Origin: Pectinophora gossypiella
Taxonomy: Eukaryota; Arthropoda; Insecta; Lepidoptera; Gelechiidae
Direction of reading: 5' to 3'
DNA: 64,000 bases
NCBI RefSeq assembly: GCF_024362695.1
Contig: NC_065417.1
Coordinates: 13,819,001 to 13,883,000 of the forward strand
The notes under the pieces are model-generated. The model was given only the letters and a program-made list of their open reading frames with translations, had not been told where the DNA came from and did not search any database. Numbering within the stretch: position 1 is the stretch's first letter; every line of letters begins with the position of its first letter. Of this stretch, positions 19,680-29,009 are shown one piece after another. The position numbers were made by a program, and so were the translations under genes.

Positions 19680-19775
19680 CATCATCATCAATTTAAGAGC
19701 CACGCCCTTGTCGGTGTAGCATTTTCCATTCCAGTCTATCAAAGGCCAATTCCTTGACTTCCCTATAAGACACGA
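19680..19775 (-). pseudogene. RTE-type RT C-terminus, LHRQERGS class
   Basis: On the minus strand this reads VNVVSYREVKELAFDRLEWK, then MLHRQGRGS (arginine-glycine where other copies have ERGS), a TAA, then a GATGATGATGAAG tail. About 30 codons. Direct repeats ATAACACTT lie at 19671-19679 and 19804-19812. If they are the target duplication, the insert has about 25 extra bases at its 5' end. Confidence 0.7.
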
Positions 19776-19812
19776 CGTTAACCTACTACAACACACTACT
19801 ACCATAACACTT

Positions 19813-20599
19813 ACTTTTTTTATTTAAATGACTGTGTATTTGCCTCGACTAACATTCAGTAAAGCACTGGGTCATATAATAAATCAAAGAGTCTACTATT
19901 TTGGCTATGTTTTTATGGGGTGTTAGTCAAAATGCTAAAGGTGGGTACGACTAAGCCAGTGGTATCTTAGAATGATAACAATTGCAACAATAATAGCATT
20001 TCTAATAATAGCATGAAACGGGGGCCCTTGATGACTCTGGATGTCATTGTTCCACGATAAAACACAGGATTTAATACTAAGGGCTACGACATAATAATAT
20101 CATCAGGTTACAAGATAGGCATCAGCCGCCATTATGGCAACAAAGTAACTTATGTGAAATTACAATCTGGCTTTGATCTTCGTAATAATAGTGGAACCGA
20201 ACGCCAATTTTAAACTTAAACACACGCCGTGGTAAATCATTTTTAATCTGTGATTGCAAGAGCTGTTTTAATGTGACGTAATACGCGAAAAGGTCAACCT
20301 TTAACCAGATACGTCCGGATTTTACTGGTTCAGAACCACTTAAGGGCGGTGGAGTCGACGAGCCATTGATAATAAACTCGATTTCCTGTCGGGTCAATTT
20401 AGGAAACGAAGTTTTCTGAATTTAACTTGAGTATGAGTGTTCCATTATCCCACACTGAAGGAGCACAGTTTGTTACATATAAATGGGAAATTATCCCCAT
20501 TGAACGATTAGACGCCTGTGCTAAAATTGGGGACGAACCGTCCAAAACAAAACACGACAACTCAAAAACCTCACAAATAAAACACCGAACATTCACATA
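19813..20599. other. No gene seen
   Basis: Open frames of 71-91 codons on the minus strand (20122-20397, 20399-20614) have no recognisable domain, and the second overlaps MITE-D. Otherwise AT-rich DNA. Confidence 0.25.
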
Positions 20600-20747
20600 T
20601 ACAGTCATAAGCAATATAATGTACCCACTTTAAGACTCTGTCGCACTAACGTATTTGACATTTAGTGAGACTTACAGTTCAATTTGTCAAAAAAGTTAAT
20701 GTGACATGGTATTAAAGTGTATACATATTAATGCTCATGACCGTACT
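20600..20747. mobile_element. MITE-D, copy 2 (best preserved)
   Basis: The left arm ACAGTCATAAGCAATATAAT and CTGTCGCACTAACG pair imperfectly with the right arm GTTAATGTGACATGG and ATTAATGCTCATGACCGTA. The terminal inverted repeat is about 50 bp. The centre is TGAGACTTACAGTTCAATTT. Confidence 0.7.
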
Positions 20748-21015
20748 TATATAGTGTATTAGGTTTGTATACATTTATAGAGGCCTAGGCATGTATTTGT
20801 GTCCCCATAGTCTATTTATTTATATAGTTATTAATTACTATTATTGTATTATTTAGGTGTATTTTTTTTAGACAATTGTCCATCGTTTTAGCTCGGGCTT
20901 GTAGTATATTCAACACATTCCTCTGTCCTTTATACATGCCCGGGAAAACACCCATGTACCATTTGGTATTATAAGTAATTAAAATATAATTATTTCTATA
21001 ATATATTCAATATTT

Positions 21016-21110
21016 GTGGGCCTGCGTGGTGGTTTAAGGCCCGATCTCCCTATCCATCCATAGGGAAGGCCCGTGCCCCAGCAGTGGGGACGTTAATGGG
21101 CTGGTGATGT
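21016..21110 (+). mobile_element. SINE/LINE tail fragment
   Basis: AAGGCCCGATCTCCCTATCC, then GGAAGGCCCGTGCCCCAGCA, then GTGGGGACGTTAATGGGCTG. This is the common moth CCCAGCAGTGGGACG tail in a variant form, ending in GTGATGTGTGATTC. Confidence 0.55.
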
Positions 21111-21279
21111 GTGATTCAATATTTATTTAGCTGTATGTATATTTACGTTTATAGATGTATACTTATGTAAGTAAACGTGTATGTATGTAAGTATTGTTAA
21201 TTATATTGTATGTGTTATTTCTATTTAGTTTCTATTTGTTAGTGATGTAAACGCCTCCCTGCCTCATCTCTTTCTCGGT

Positions 21280-21312
21280 CTGCTGGAAGAGATTTCTCCT
21301 GGAAATAAGCTG
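21280..21312 (+). mobile_element. LINE-R hairpin scrap
   Basis: CTGCTGGAAGAGATTTCTCC and TGGAAATAAGC match the hairpin region before the GGCCGCC box of LINE-R. Very short. Confidence 0.35.
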
Positions 21313-21374
21313 AACCGTAACTGACAGACAGACATGTCTTGTGTTAGTCTAATTGTTTTATGGTGTGTAAAATA

Positions 21375-21494
21375 CATAAAAACACATGAACAGTCTATAT
21401 ACGTTCCACTGCTGGGCACAGGCTTCCCCTCAATCAACCGGAGGGGGTATGGAGCACACTCCACCACGCTGCTCCACTGCGGGTTGGTGGATGC
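21375..21494 (-). mobile_element. SINE-B, 5'-truncated, 11-bp target duplication
   Basis: Minus-strand SINE-B 3' end of 120 bp (plus strand: ACAGTCTATATACGTTCCAC, CAATCAACCGGAGGGGGTAT, CCACTGCGGGTTGGTGG). Perfect direct repeats TGTGTAAAATA lie at 21364-21374 and 21495-21505. Confidence 0.85.
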
Positions 21495-21689
21495 TGTGTA
21501 AAATAAACTGTTAAAATACCCAGTTAAAAAAACCAACATAAAATGCAGACGATATTATTATTCGAACTTCGTTAGCGAAAAAACGTGCATTTACACGCAT
21601 AAATCTTAGTATAATGAATCAGAGACACCGCTCGCATTAATTCCGCGGCGCGATAACCGGAGTGACAATTTAGAGGGAAACTTTGCCTC

Positions 21690-21730
21690 ACGCGGTCAAA
21701 GTCGCGACCTTGACAGTGGACCTTGACTCG
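21690..21730 (-). promoter_or_regulatory. Possible FTZ-F1/ERR-type half-site pair
   Basis: On the minus strand, TCAAGGTCC (21718-21726) and TCAAGGTCG (21705-21713) lie 13 bp apart in a more GC-rich block (GCGGTCAAAGTCGCGACC). Monomer-binding nuclear receptors of the FTZ-F1 type prefer YCAAGGYCR by established knowledge. There is no adjacent gene, so this is only a motif match. Confidence 0.25.
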
Positions 21731-21974
21731 CAGAATGAAACCCGCCTACGTACAATACCTTCTTAGAATGGTGGCACGTAAAATTTAAAAAAAAAATTGC
21801 GCATGTGCTGTTCTCACATGGAAACTTGCTGAATGACTTTGTCAATCAGTTAAACTTACAGTTGGATGCAGTAAGAACGTATTTTGTGCCTGCCTTGAAA
21901 AGGTTGCTTTTGTCGAGTTTGAACTAGTAACGTAACATTAGAAATAACACTTATACATCAATGTAAATTATACA

Positions 21975-22125
21975 ATGATGAGCACCCCTGTTTAGTTAGT
22001 AACCCAATTTAGAACCCTGTCGCATTAACATATTTGACATGTAGTGTGTCTTACAGTTCAATTGTCAAAAAAGTGAATGTGGCATGGTGCAATTAAAGTT
22101 TAAACATACGTACTAATTCTCGTAA
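21975..22125. mobile_element. MITE-D, copy 3
   Basis: CCTGTCGCATTAACATATTT, GACATGTAGTGTGTCTTACA, then GTGAATGTGGCATGGTG. Arms as in the copy at 20600, more decayed at the ends. Confidence 0.6.
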
Positions 22126-22657
22126 CAAAAAATTTTAGAAGCCCATGGCTTCGAATCATTACCGTTTACGTGACCGAAACGGTTTTGGCCGGTTTATACA
22201 TTCCCTTTGACAGGAATTTTGCGGTTTGATACAAATAATATGAGAACGGAAACATATTTCCGATTTATATGTATTGTAAGGTAACGCAAATATTATGTAA
22301 CACTTGCGCAATGCAGAAAACTTGTCATTTTTACCGAGCCTTTATGTTTTTATTTCGCAACATTGTATTCGTTATGGTAAACATTTTTCGCCATTCTGAG
22401 AAATTGTTGTTTAATGTTTGTGTAGACTCGAGTGTCAAGTAACAATGGAGAAACCTGTGCTAACAGGAAATGAAGAAATTAAGTGCAGTTCAGTTTTAAA
22501 TTAAATAATATTTAAAGGTGACAGTTTTTGGTATTTCAAATATAGCCTCTATGTACAGAAGTAAGTAAACAGATTTTATTTTCTCAATGTTCCTCGGCAA
22601 TTATCTCATTTCCAAATACAAACGAATGCTAATTTCCATGTTTATCAATTATAAGAT
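22126..22657. other. No feature seen
   Basis: AT-rich DNA. No repeat copy or coding frame can be supported. Confidence 0.3.
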
Positions 22658-22784
22658 TTATCGTGTATCAAAATTTGAATTTAGAACCAAGCACTTTATT
22701 ATTCTTTTGTTCTCGCAGGAATTACAACAAAACGGCAGCGAAGTACTTGTTTCTAAATTCAAAATGAGATACACGATAATGTAA
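22658..22784 (+). other. Inverted repeat enclosing a possible 3' splice site and short terminal exon
   Basis: Arms 22658-22686 and 22751-22779 pair at 26 of 29 positions around a 64-base loop. The loop holds a good acceptor, TTTATTATTCTTTTGTTCTC then GCAG ending at 22718. From 22719 an open frame reads ELQQNGSEVLVSKFKMRYTI, then M and TAA at 22782-22784. A short last exon is conceivable, but no upstream exon was found and the right arm lies inside the frame. A decayed palindromic element is the alternative. Confidence 0.25.
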
Positions 22785-23734
22785 CAGCAAAGTTACCGTT
22801 CTATTTCTTCTGAAGATGTCACTTGGAATTATCAAGCTATGCGGAAAAGTTCTTTAGCACCGCAATGGTCTTCTTAAAAAGTAACCAACTCATTGGCGCT
22901 GCAACAATCTTACAATAGCTACTTTAAAATCTTCAAATACGAAAGGTCATCAGCATTTCGCGCAAATCTCCTTATTAATCATGAAATGACGATAAAGAAA
23001 CAAACTGCTAAGCAATTAGACGCAGTAAAATGTCTGTGGGATTAGAGGCTGTATATTTTGACGGCTCTTTGCGGCGCATTGCCGAATTCAATGCTTTTAG
23101 TCCGAGTCGTCGTGAGGAATCACTACCGTTACCCAGGGTTGTGTTTTTGTTGTCGTAAGGCCCAAATGCCTTTTAAAATCCATAACCCATTGTTTAACTA
23201 GGCTGTTTGGAAATCCGGGCCTTGAGAGGATATTATAATACAAAAAAAATATTAGTTTTTAAACTAAAACCCGACAACGGAAAAATCACACTCTAAAATG
23301 TATGAAACAAGAAAATAGGTATATTTCTCTGAAGCTCTTCCGAATTGTAAGGTTTAGAAGATAGCCGTGTTCGTATGTCGTGATAAGCAAACTCTTAATT
23401 TTTTTTAAACCAAAAAAAGAAATTGTTGGTGCAATAAAGTTTATTTGTATAATTAGTGGCAACCCTACCGCGCTGATTCGGCGTTATATCGTCCAGTTAT
23501 CTCTTAGACAATCTCAGGTCATCGTCTTGAAGCCTGTATCGCTACACGTGCAACTTTTTGCTTGCCCTAGCCAATTTAATTCAGATTACATTCCAATTCC
23601 AAGCGGAGTGAAATGGCAAACTCATAGTCGTGTTCATGTGTCATTGAACATGCCTTGCGAGAGATCAGTAAAAGGCAGAGGCCTACCGTGAACTCTCACT
23701 GCGAATTTGCGATCCACATTGGGCCAGTTACTAA
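22785..23734. other. No feature seen
   Basis: AT-rich DNA. A 103-codon frame (23380-23691, plus) shows no recognisable domain or codon signal. No repeat copy supported. Confidence 0.25.
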
Positions 23735-23820
23735 TACTACGTATAGAATGGTAACTCTTCGCCCCCCACCAATTCGTATCGGGCCCTGAGCTAGATTTAC
23801 CTCACCCCCTCTGGGTCTTT
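23735..23820 (+). mobile_element. MITE-F arm
   Basis: CTAATACTACGTATAGAATGG, CACCAATTCGTATCGGGCCC and CCTCACCCCCTCTGGGTC match the arm seen at the window start, inverted. Confidence 0.6.
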
Positions 23821-23821
23821 C

Positions 23822-23893
23822 TCGGGAACGTGGATTACCTCACGGAGTTTTCCTTCACCACTGAGCTCGTGATAGTCATGTATAATCTAAATA
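23822..23893 (-). mobile_element. SINE-C fragment joined to MITE-F
   Basis: CGGGAACGTGGATTACCTCA, then GTTTTCCTTCACCACTGAG, then GTGATAGTCATGTATAATC matches the SINE-C middle. It follows MITE-F sequence without a gap. Confidence 0.5.
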
Positions 23894-23904
23894 CAAAGCC
23901 TATA

Positions 23905-24086
23905 TACAGGGTGTTAGTGACATCGTAACAAAACTTTGAAGGGTGATTGAGCCCACGATTCTGTTGATATCAAGTGGAATTTTCCGTCACTAAAGTATGG
24001 AACTAAAAATAAAAAAAAAAACAATTTCATGGATTTTCCAGGAGACATCAAATCAGAATCATCCCCCTCAATATACGTTACCCGTA
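23905..24086. mobile_element. MITE-E, single unit
   Basis: ACAGGGTGTTAGTGACATCG and AACAAAACTTTGAAGGGTGA open it. TCAGAATCATCCCCCTCAAT and ACGTTACC close it, in inverted form. The centre carries TCAAGTGGAATTTTCCG and an A run. Confidence 0.65.
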
Positions 24087-24130
24087 AAGCCACATTCATA
24101 GCAGTTTCTATAGATTTGTATATTTTGTAT

Positions 24131-24232
24131 GAAACAGATTTGCAGTCGCTTCTGTAAAAGACTGGACTTGACTAATCTTCAGGTAAAGTGAGCGGACCCC
24201 ATGAAGAACGGCATAACGCTAGGGAGATGTTG
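24131..24232 (+). mobile_element. SINE-C 3' end
   Basis: AGATTTGCAGTCGCTTCTGT, GACTGGACTTGACTAATCTT and GAACGGCATAACGCTAGGGA are the SINE-C tail, with AGCGGACCCCATGAAGAACGG replacing the usual CGGACCCTGTGAAAAACGG. Confidence 0.6.
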
Positions 24233-24690
24233 TACTCGTATGAAACACATTTGGAACGAGACGACAATACAGGCTCTCTCTCGCACCGCGGGATATTTGA
24301 ACCCTATCACATCTATTGTCACATCATTTTATCTTCAGCCAACCAAATACGACATGTGGGTGGATAGACCGATAATTGGCACTCCATCTCATTGTCTAAA
24401 CGGAACAGATATGGCCGAAGATACGAAAAAAGAAAGAAAAAAAATACTCATGGGTCATTCGGCTGTTCATACACGCGCTGTTTTTGTTTTGATTTTTTTC
24501 TAAGGTTGATGGCCCATCAGTGGGTCCAATACAATAGTAACTGACTTATCTATAAGCTACATCAGTATCAGGGCGAACGGTTCAATTTTTTGTTGGAAAT
24601 TGGTTCCCGTTTGGCAACAAGGTCTCCTGATAGCAACTCACTTTGCGGCACTACAACACAAAAGCTAACCTGTTGCCTCAATCACATTAC
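24233..24690. other. No feature seen
   Basis: A 100-codon frame begins in the SINE-C tail and continues into unclassified DNA. No domain recognised. Confidence 0.25.
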
Positions 24691-24789
24691 CTTCTTCTTC
24701 TATCGTGTGGGTTATGAGGTGATTACCAACCACATTAACCCTGGTGTCAGAATTTCTATTGAACCGCCAAAGGCCCCTGACATGGCTCA
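24691..24789 (-). mobile_element. SINE-A 3' end, minus strand
   Basis: CTTCTTCTTCTATCGTGTGG, AACCCTGGTGTCAGAATTTC and GAACCGCCAAAGGCCCCTGA give the tail and last 90 bp of the family. It is 5'-truncated, without a clear target duplication. Confidence 0.7.
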
Positions 24790-24910
24790 AAGTTAAGTTG
24801 TGCATTGCTGGAGCCCAAACTGGACAGAGAAGCTTGTACTCATTAATAATATCATCCAGAATTAACATATGAACAGCAATGACTTCAAGTCCAAGAACTA
24901 GTCGTACAAA

Positions 24911-25072
24911 CATCTCTCCGCCCCCCACCAGCGTCTGAGCTAGATTTACCTCAACCCCCTCGGACATATAGATTTGAATCGTATGGCGTCAGCTGTGTAC
25001 GATAACTTCAATATGTGGTATATGTGTAAAACTAGGTTGTTGGTATGAAGCGTCCGTGGTGTGATACAAAGA
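24911..25072 (+). mobile_element. MITE-F, partial
   Basis: CTCCGCCCCCCACCAGCGTC, TGAGCTAGATTTACCTCAAC and GTGTACGATAACTTCAATAT are shared with the full copy just downstream. The terminal CGTATAGAACGG is missing. Confidence 0.55.
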
Positions 25073-25230
25073 CCACGACAATTCGACAATAAGCAACATG
25101 GTTCACTTACAGTATACTTTTAGATACCATCACTGGACAATCCATACAAAAATCTCATTTTTACCGAGTGTCGCCTTATGCGTAGGTGCACAGGAAATAG
25201 GCAGTTCGCTCCCTTTACTCCAGTTATACT

Positions 25231-25509
25231 AAAGCATAGAGTAAGGAATAATACGTATAGAACGGCAACTCTCCGCTCCCCACCAGCGTCTGAGCTAGGT
25301 TTACCTAACCCCCCCTCGGACATAGTTTACACACGCACAGTGGCGTACGATAACGTCAATGTGTGGTGTCTGTGTAAAACAAGATAGTTCGTATGAAGTG
25401 TCCGGGGTGTGACTAAAAGTAAGACCCACAGGGGGTGAGGTGAATCACAGCGCCCGAACGGTGAATCAGGGAGAGTCACCGTTCTATACGCATTCTTTAT
25501 TCTATGACA
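25231..25509. mobile_element. MITE-F, both ends present
   Basis: The left end GCATAGAGTAAGGAATAATA and CGTATAGAACGGCAACTCTC pairs with the right end (GAGAGTCACCGTTCTATACG, then CATTCTTTATTCTATGAC). The terminal inverted repeat is about 45 bp. The interior carries ACCCCCCCTCGGACATAG, CGTGTGGTGTCTGTG-type sequence and GTGTCCGGGGTGTGACTA. It is noncoding, about 280 bp, and the reference copy for this family here. Confidence 0.7.
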
Positions 25510-25877
25510 GTACTATGGGACTTACCGATAACGATGCTTGCACTAATTTGCCTCACGTCCAACGGAGCAATTTTCACTGAAGCGTGTCTAGTTATCTCAG
25601 AAATGAGCATCCATTGTGCCATGTTGTTATATTAACGAGTTAAAGGAATCTCGACCATCGAACTTGTCGACACGCGTAAGTTTTTGTCTAAAGGTTGTCA
25701 GCCTAATGTTCTATAACAGACAGGAAGACACGAATGACGCCCCATACCCCTATTGGGGTTGGAAAAACCACTAGAACACACAATGTGACTGATCACAATT
25801 ATGAAGAACTTTATGGTGAGAGCACCCAACCAGCAACTTTGTGGTGGTGGCCTACGCAAACCTATTTTTATATTAAT
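25510..25877. other. No feature seen
   Basis: Short frames on both strands without recognisable domains. No repeat copy supported. Confidence 0.25.
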
Positions 25878-26220
25878 CATCATCTCCCTAGCATTATACC
25901 GTTTTCACAGGGTCCGCTTACCTAACCTGAAAATTTGACGGGTCCGATTTTTTACAGAAGCGACTGCCTATCCGACCTTCCAACCCGCGAAACAAAAACC
26001 AGCCCAATACAGGTTACGTCACATACCTCCGAAAATGCATTTCTCGGGAATGTGGGTTTCCTCACGATGTTTTCCTTCACCGCTGACCACGTGATAATCA
26101 TTTATGATCCAAACATGAATTCGAAAACAAATTCGACAATCATTGGTTTAGGCCTGTGCTGGATTCGAACCTGCGCCCTCAAAGTGAGAGGCAAGCGTTT
26201 TACCAACTAAATTCTTACAA
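25878..26220 (-). mobile_element. SINE-C, full length, minus strand
   Basis: The plus strand runs from ATCATCATCTCCCTAGCATT (3' tail) through TCCGCTTACCTAACCTGAAA, CTTCCAACCCGCGAAAC, TTTCCTTCACCGCTGACCAC and GCTGGATTCGAACCTGCGCC (B box on the minus strand) to GAGAGGCAAGCGTTTTACCA and ACTAAATTC (head). This is a tRNA-derived SINE unrelated in body to SINE-A. No clear target duplication. Confidence 0.75.
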
Positions 26221-26283
26221 TGCAATGGATGTAACTCTGACTACCCCAATTGGGAACAAGTCGTGAGCTTATGTTATAATGAA
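26221..26283 (+). repeat. Repeat T tail, copy 1
   Basis: GCAATGGATGTAACTCTGAC, TACCCCAATTGGGAACAAG and CGTGAGCTTATGTTAT match 62043-62103. It is probably the 3' end of a retroelement. Confidence 0.5.
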
Positions 26284-26566
26284 GGTCAAAAGCTGTACTA
26301 AGCTAAATTAATCTTAGGAGCTTGCTATGCGACGACGGCTAACCAACATAACCCTCTATTTTTGCTTCGCAGTCGGGTACAGGATACGTGTCTTGCCGCT
26401 CGTGGTCAAGGACAACCAGTGTACTATATAATATGAGAAATATTCGTAACAGGATAAAACGTATACTTATACAATCAGTGATGTGCCGTTGCCGGGAATA
26501 TTACCAAAGTGGGAATATTCCTGTTGAAAACCCCTAATAGTAAATACAATTTTTTTTTAATTGTTC

Positions 26567-27141
26567 AAAATTCAAATTCAAAATTCAAAAATATCTTTAT
26601 TCAGTAGGTAACATAGTTACACTTTGAATCGTCAATTTTTACATAACGAACGTCTCATCCGCCTAAAACTACTGCAGCTTCTCACAACCTGTATAGCTGG
26701 GGAAAAGAAGCTGCAAGAAAAACCTCGGCACAGGGCCCTAGACGTTCTTTAAAAAAATAAAAATAAACATAAAATATTGATATACAATTGAGTAATTTAG
26801 CTGCCTAATATCAGTTCTCAGACAGTTAATCCCATGCATTCATATCTTCTAAATAATCACTAACTTTATAATAACCTTTTTTGTAAAGTTTTTGTTTAAC
26901 TACTGTCTTAAAGCAGTTGAAAGGCAAATTCTGAATGTCAATGGGAATCTTATTGTAAAACGTATACATTGCCCCTTAAAAGATTTAGTAATCTTATGTA
27001 ATCGAGTGACTTGTAAAGCAAGTTTATTTTTATTCCGGGTATTAACAATGTGCCGATCGCTATTTTTTGCAAATAATCCTATATGTTTTTTTACATATAT
27101 TAAGTTTTCAAAGATATTATTGTGATATATTGTTAAGATAT
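26567..27141 (-). mobile_element. LINE-K 3' end, 5'-truncated, inside MITE-L
   Basis: Read on the minus strand this is about 315 bp of RT C-terminal coding sequence, then a 3' UTR with GTCTAGGGCCCTGTGCCGAG and GAATAAAGATATTTTTGAAT and a TTTGAATTTTGAA tail. Direct repeats ATTGTTC (26560-26566 and 27142-27148) bound it. Further 3' ends of this family are at 41560-41748 (plus) and 47119-47228 (minus). Confidence 0.8.
26826..27141 (-). pseudogene. LINE-K reverse-transcriptase C-terminus with frameshift
   Basis: The minus-strand frame reads NTRNKNKLALQVTRLHKITK, then SFKGQCIRF. A one-base loss in the T run near 26957 shifts the frame. The rest follows in the next frame as NLPFNCFKTVVKQKL, YKKGYYKVSDYLEDMNAWD and TAA at 26826-26828. 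It matches the tail of moth CR1/Jockey-like reverse transcriptases in order and spacing (N-R-N-L, K-SF-G, LP---FK--VK). The palm motifs are missing by 5' truncation. The codons upstream of 27141 belong to MITE-L. Confidence 0.8.
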
Positions 27142-27287
27142 ATTGTTCTTTCTTGTACTTCGATCCTATGTGTCTTAAGGCTAGGTAATAAAGCTCTTTT
27201 AACATAACTTTTGCGCCTTTTTACTGCCGGGCACATTTCCAAACTGGGAACATTCCAGAGAACGGCACATTACTGTATACAATCAGG

Positions 27288-27412
27288 TTGCCTGGAAGAA
27301 ATTGCTGCATGAGCAATAAGGCCGCCTGTTGTGCTTTTCTGTATATGCTGTCCTTATCTCTGTATTTTGTGTCCATTGTGCTCAATAAAGTATTTTATCT
27401 ATCTATCTATAG
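27288..27412 (+). mobile_element. LINE-R 3' end with TATC tail
   Basis: GTTGCCTGGAAGAAATTGCT, GCATGAGCAATAAGGCCGCC, CTCAATAAAGTATTTTATC and a TATC tetramer tail. The hairpin ATTGCT-GCATG-AGCAAT precedes the GGCCGCC box. Confidence 0.75.
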
Positions 27413-27792
27413 ATGTACACTGCCTACCTGAATGAACCTATGCCCTTTCCTCCTCCGAGGCATTCAACCACATCCGGGAGGTTACCGCGAACTCAGGACC
27501 GGTTTACTATCGCCTATACACGTCTATACAACCTACTATATGTCTACTGGCAATCGTCTCGCGATCTGTCTGGTTGTACGTCTGACAGTTCCATTGCCGC
27601 TGCGTCAGGATTAAAAAAATATATCGTATTGCGCACGTCTACGCATGCGCGGGAGATTGGCGCGAGCGCTTGACGTATGCCGTTACTTGTTACATGATAA
27701 CCTAGTCAAATGAGATACTTTTTATGAAACGGCAAAACCAAAGTTTTCTATAATGTAATACTGTGACGTCACCTATAGAAGCGATCAAACGT
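27413..27792. other. No gene seen
   Basis: An 86-codon frame (27413-27673) without a recognisable domain. Bases 27620-27675 are CpG-richer (GCGCACGTCTACGCATGCGC). Confidence 0.25.
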
Positions 27793-27942
27793 CGTACGGT
27801 CACGAGCATTAATATGTATACACTTTGGTACCATGTCACATTAACTTTTTTGACAAATTGAACTGTAAGTCTCACTAAATGTTAAATATGTTAGTGCGAC
27901 AGAGTCCTAAAGTGGGTACATTATATTGCTCATGTCTGTACT
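27793..27942. mobile_element. MITE-D, copy 4, reverse orientation
   Basis: It reads as the reverse complement of the copy at 20600: TACGGTCACGAGCATTAATA, CCATGTCACATTAACTTTT, AACTGTAAGTCTCACTAAAT and GTTAGTGCGACAGAGTCCTA. Well preserved. Confidence 0.7.
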
Positions 27943-28018
27943 CATAAAATTCGAATTGAATTGATTGATTTGAATTTTTGATCATCTCAGACTGGATTTT
28001 ATGTCTAGATTAGTATTT

Positions 28019-28084
28019 TACCTTTTTTTTTGACATAAATTATTGCAGACTTGCCGCAAATGACATTAACTACTTGGCCGGAAT
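28019..28084 (-). mobile_element. SINE-H 3' end
   Basis: A T run, then GACATAAATTATTGCAGACT, TGCCGCAAATGACATTAACT and ACTTGGCCGGA. Only the 3' end is present. Confidence 0.6.
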
Positions 28085-28128
28085 ATTCACTACTTACAGA
28101 ACTTGAGTTAGTGACGTCATAATTAGTT

Positions 28129-28246
28129 CTGGGGGGTTAAAATTACTTACTAGGTAAATGACTTATTACTTTTATATGCGCAAATGTCAAATTGCAATAT
28201 TGCTTTCTTAAATGAATTGCTTCGATGTGGCCATTTAACCCCCCAA
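28129..28246. mobile_element. MITE-G, copy 1, left arm damaged
   Basis: It begins CTGGGGGGTTAAAAT and ends CGATGTGGCCATTTAACCCC. The right half TATGCGCAAATGTCAAATTG, then AATATTGCTTTCTTAAATG is intact. The left arm has lost its CCACATCGAAGC block. Confidence 0.65.
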
Positions 28247-28554
28247 ATTTCCGTTATACCTACTTTCTTATTTTGGAGTTCCATAAAAAAAAAGTTCATT
28301 TCACTAGTCGTTGACTAGTTTAGGACCACAAAACCTTGGATATTTATTTATACAAAATTATTGAACGGTAACAGATGATATTTTTCCGTGTCTATCTTTT
28401 TTACATGTTGACTTCTCACACCTGACGAAGCCAGCTGTAGTAACAATTAGGAGAAAATTGTATGGGGACAAGTTGAAGGCTGTCAATCCTTCCTTACTAT
28501 TATCATACACCATCTGCCCAATGGGTACGTTCTGAAATAACTAATTTATGGGGA
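28247..28554. other. No feature seen
   Basis: AT-rich DNA with no supportable feature. Confidence 0.3.
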
Positions 28555-28936
28555 TAGTGGCCCCGATTCCTGCAGACACCGCCTAATTTTATTTTAGGTT
28601 ATATCCGTCATTTTCGTATCCGTCGAAAAGGAAAGGGACGGATGATTCACAGCTCTTAATTTTAGGAAGAATGAGTAAATGAATGAATAACCCGGGCGAA
28701 TCAAAAGGTACGTCCCTGGTATGCATTCCGTTTGACGTGCTGTCTACTTAACTGTGTCGGGTTATTGACGGATGCAAAATTTTTAGACGGTTGGTTTAGA
28801 TTTGTGCTTAAAATTGACGTGTGTTCCATAAATTTTATGCTTGTCGATTACCCGTCCCTTTCCTTTTCGGCGGATAAGAAAATGACAGATATAACTTAAA
28901 ATAAAATTAGATGGTATTTACAGGAATTAGCACCAA
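28555..28936. mobile_element. MITE-Q, long terminal inverted repeats
   Basis: The left arm (28555-28650: GATTCCTGCAGACACCGCCT, TTTATTTTAGGTTATATCCG, CGAAAAGGAAAGGGACGG) pairs with the right arm (28844-28936: CCGTCCCTTTCCTTTTCGGC, then ATATAACTTAAAATAAAATT, GGTATTTACAGGAATTAG). The arms are over 90 bp with few mismatches, around a 190-bp centre. It is noncoding, with one copy in this window. Confidence 0.75.
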
Positions 28937-29009
28937 TATTACTATGTCACCAATGGATATCTTGTAACCACACTTGGTATAACGACGTCAGCACACCAAT
29001 AGGAGGACA

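Larger units (their letters stand above)
26476..27275 (-). mobile_element. MITE-L, hAT-type, split by LINE-K
   Basis: Terminal inverted repeats CAGTGATGTGCCGTT (26476-26490) and AACGGCACATTACTG (27261-27275) agree at 14 of 15 positions. Perfect 8-bp direct repeats TATACAAT (26468-26475 and 27276-27283) flank it. An 8-bp target site and a CAGTG terminus are hallmarks of hAT elements by established knowledge. The MITE-L body is interrupted between 26567 and 27141 by a LINE fragment; joined, the two flanks match the copy at 17784. No transposase. Confidence 0.8.
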
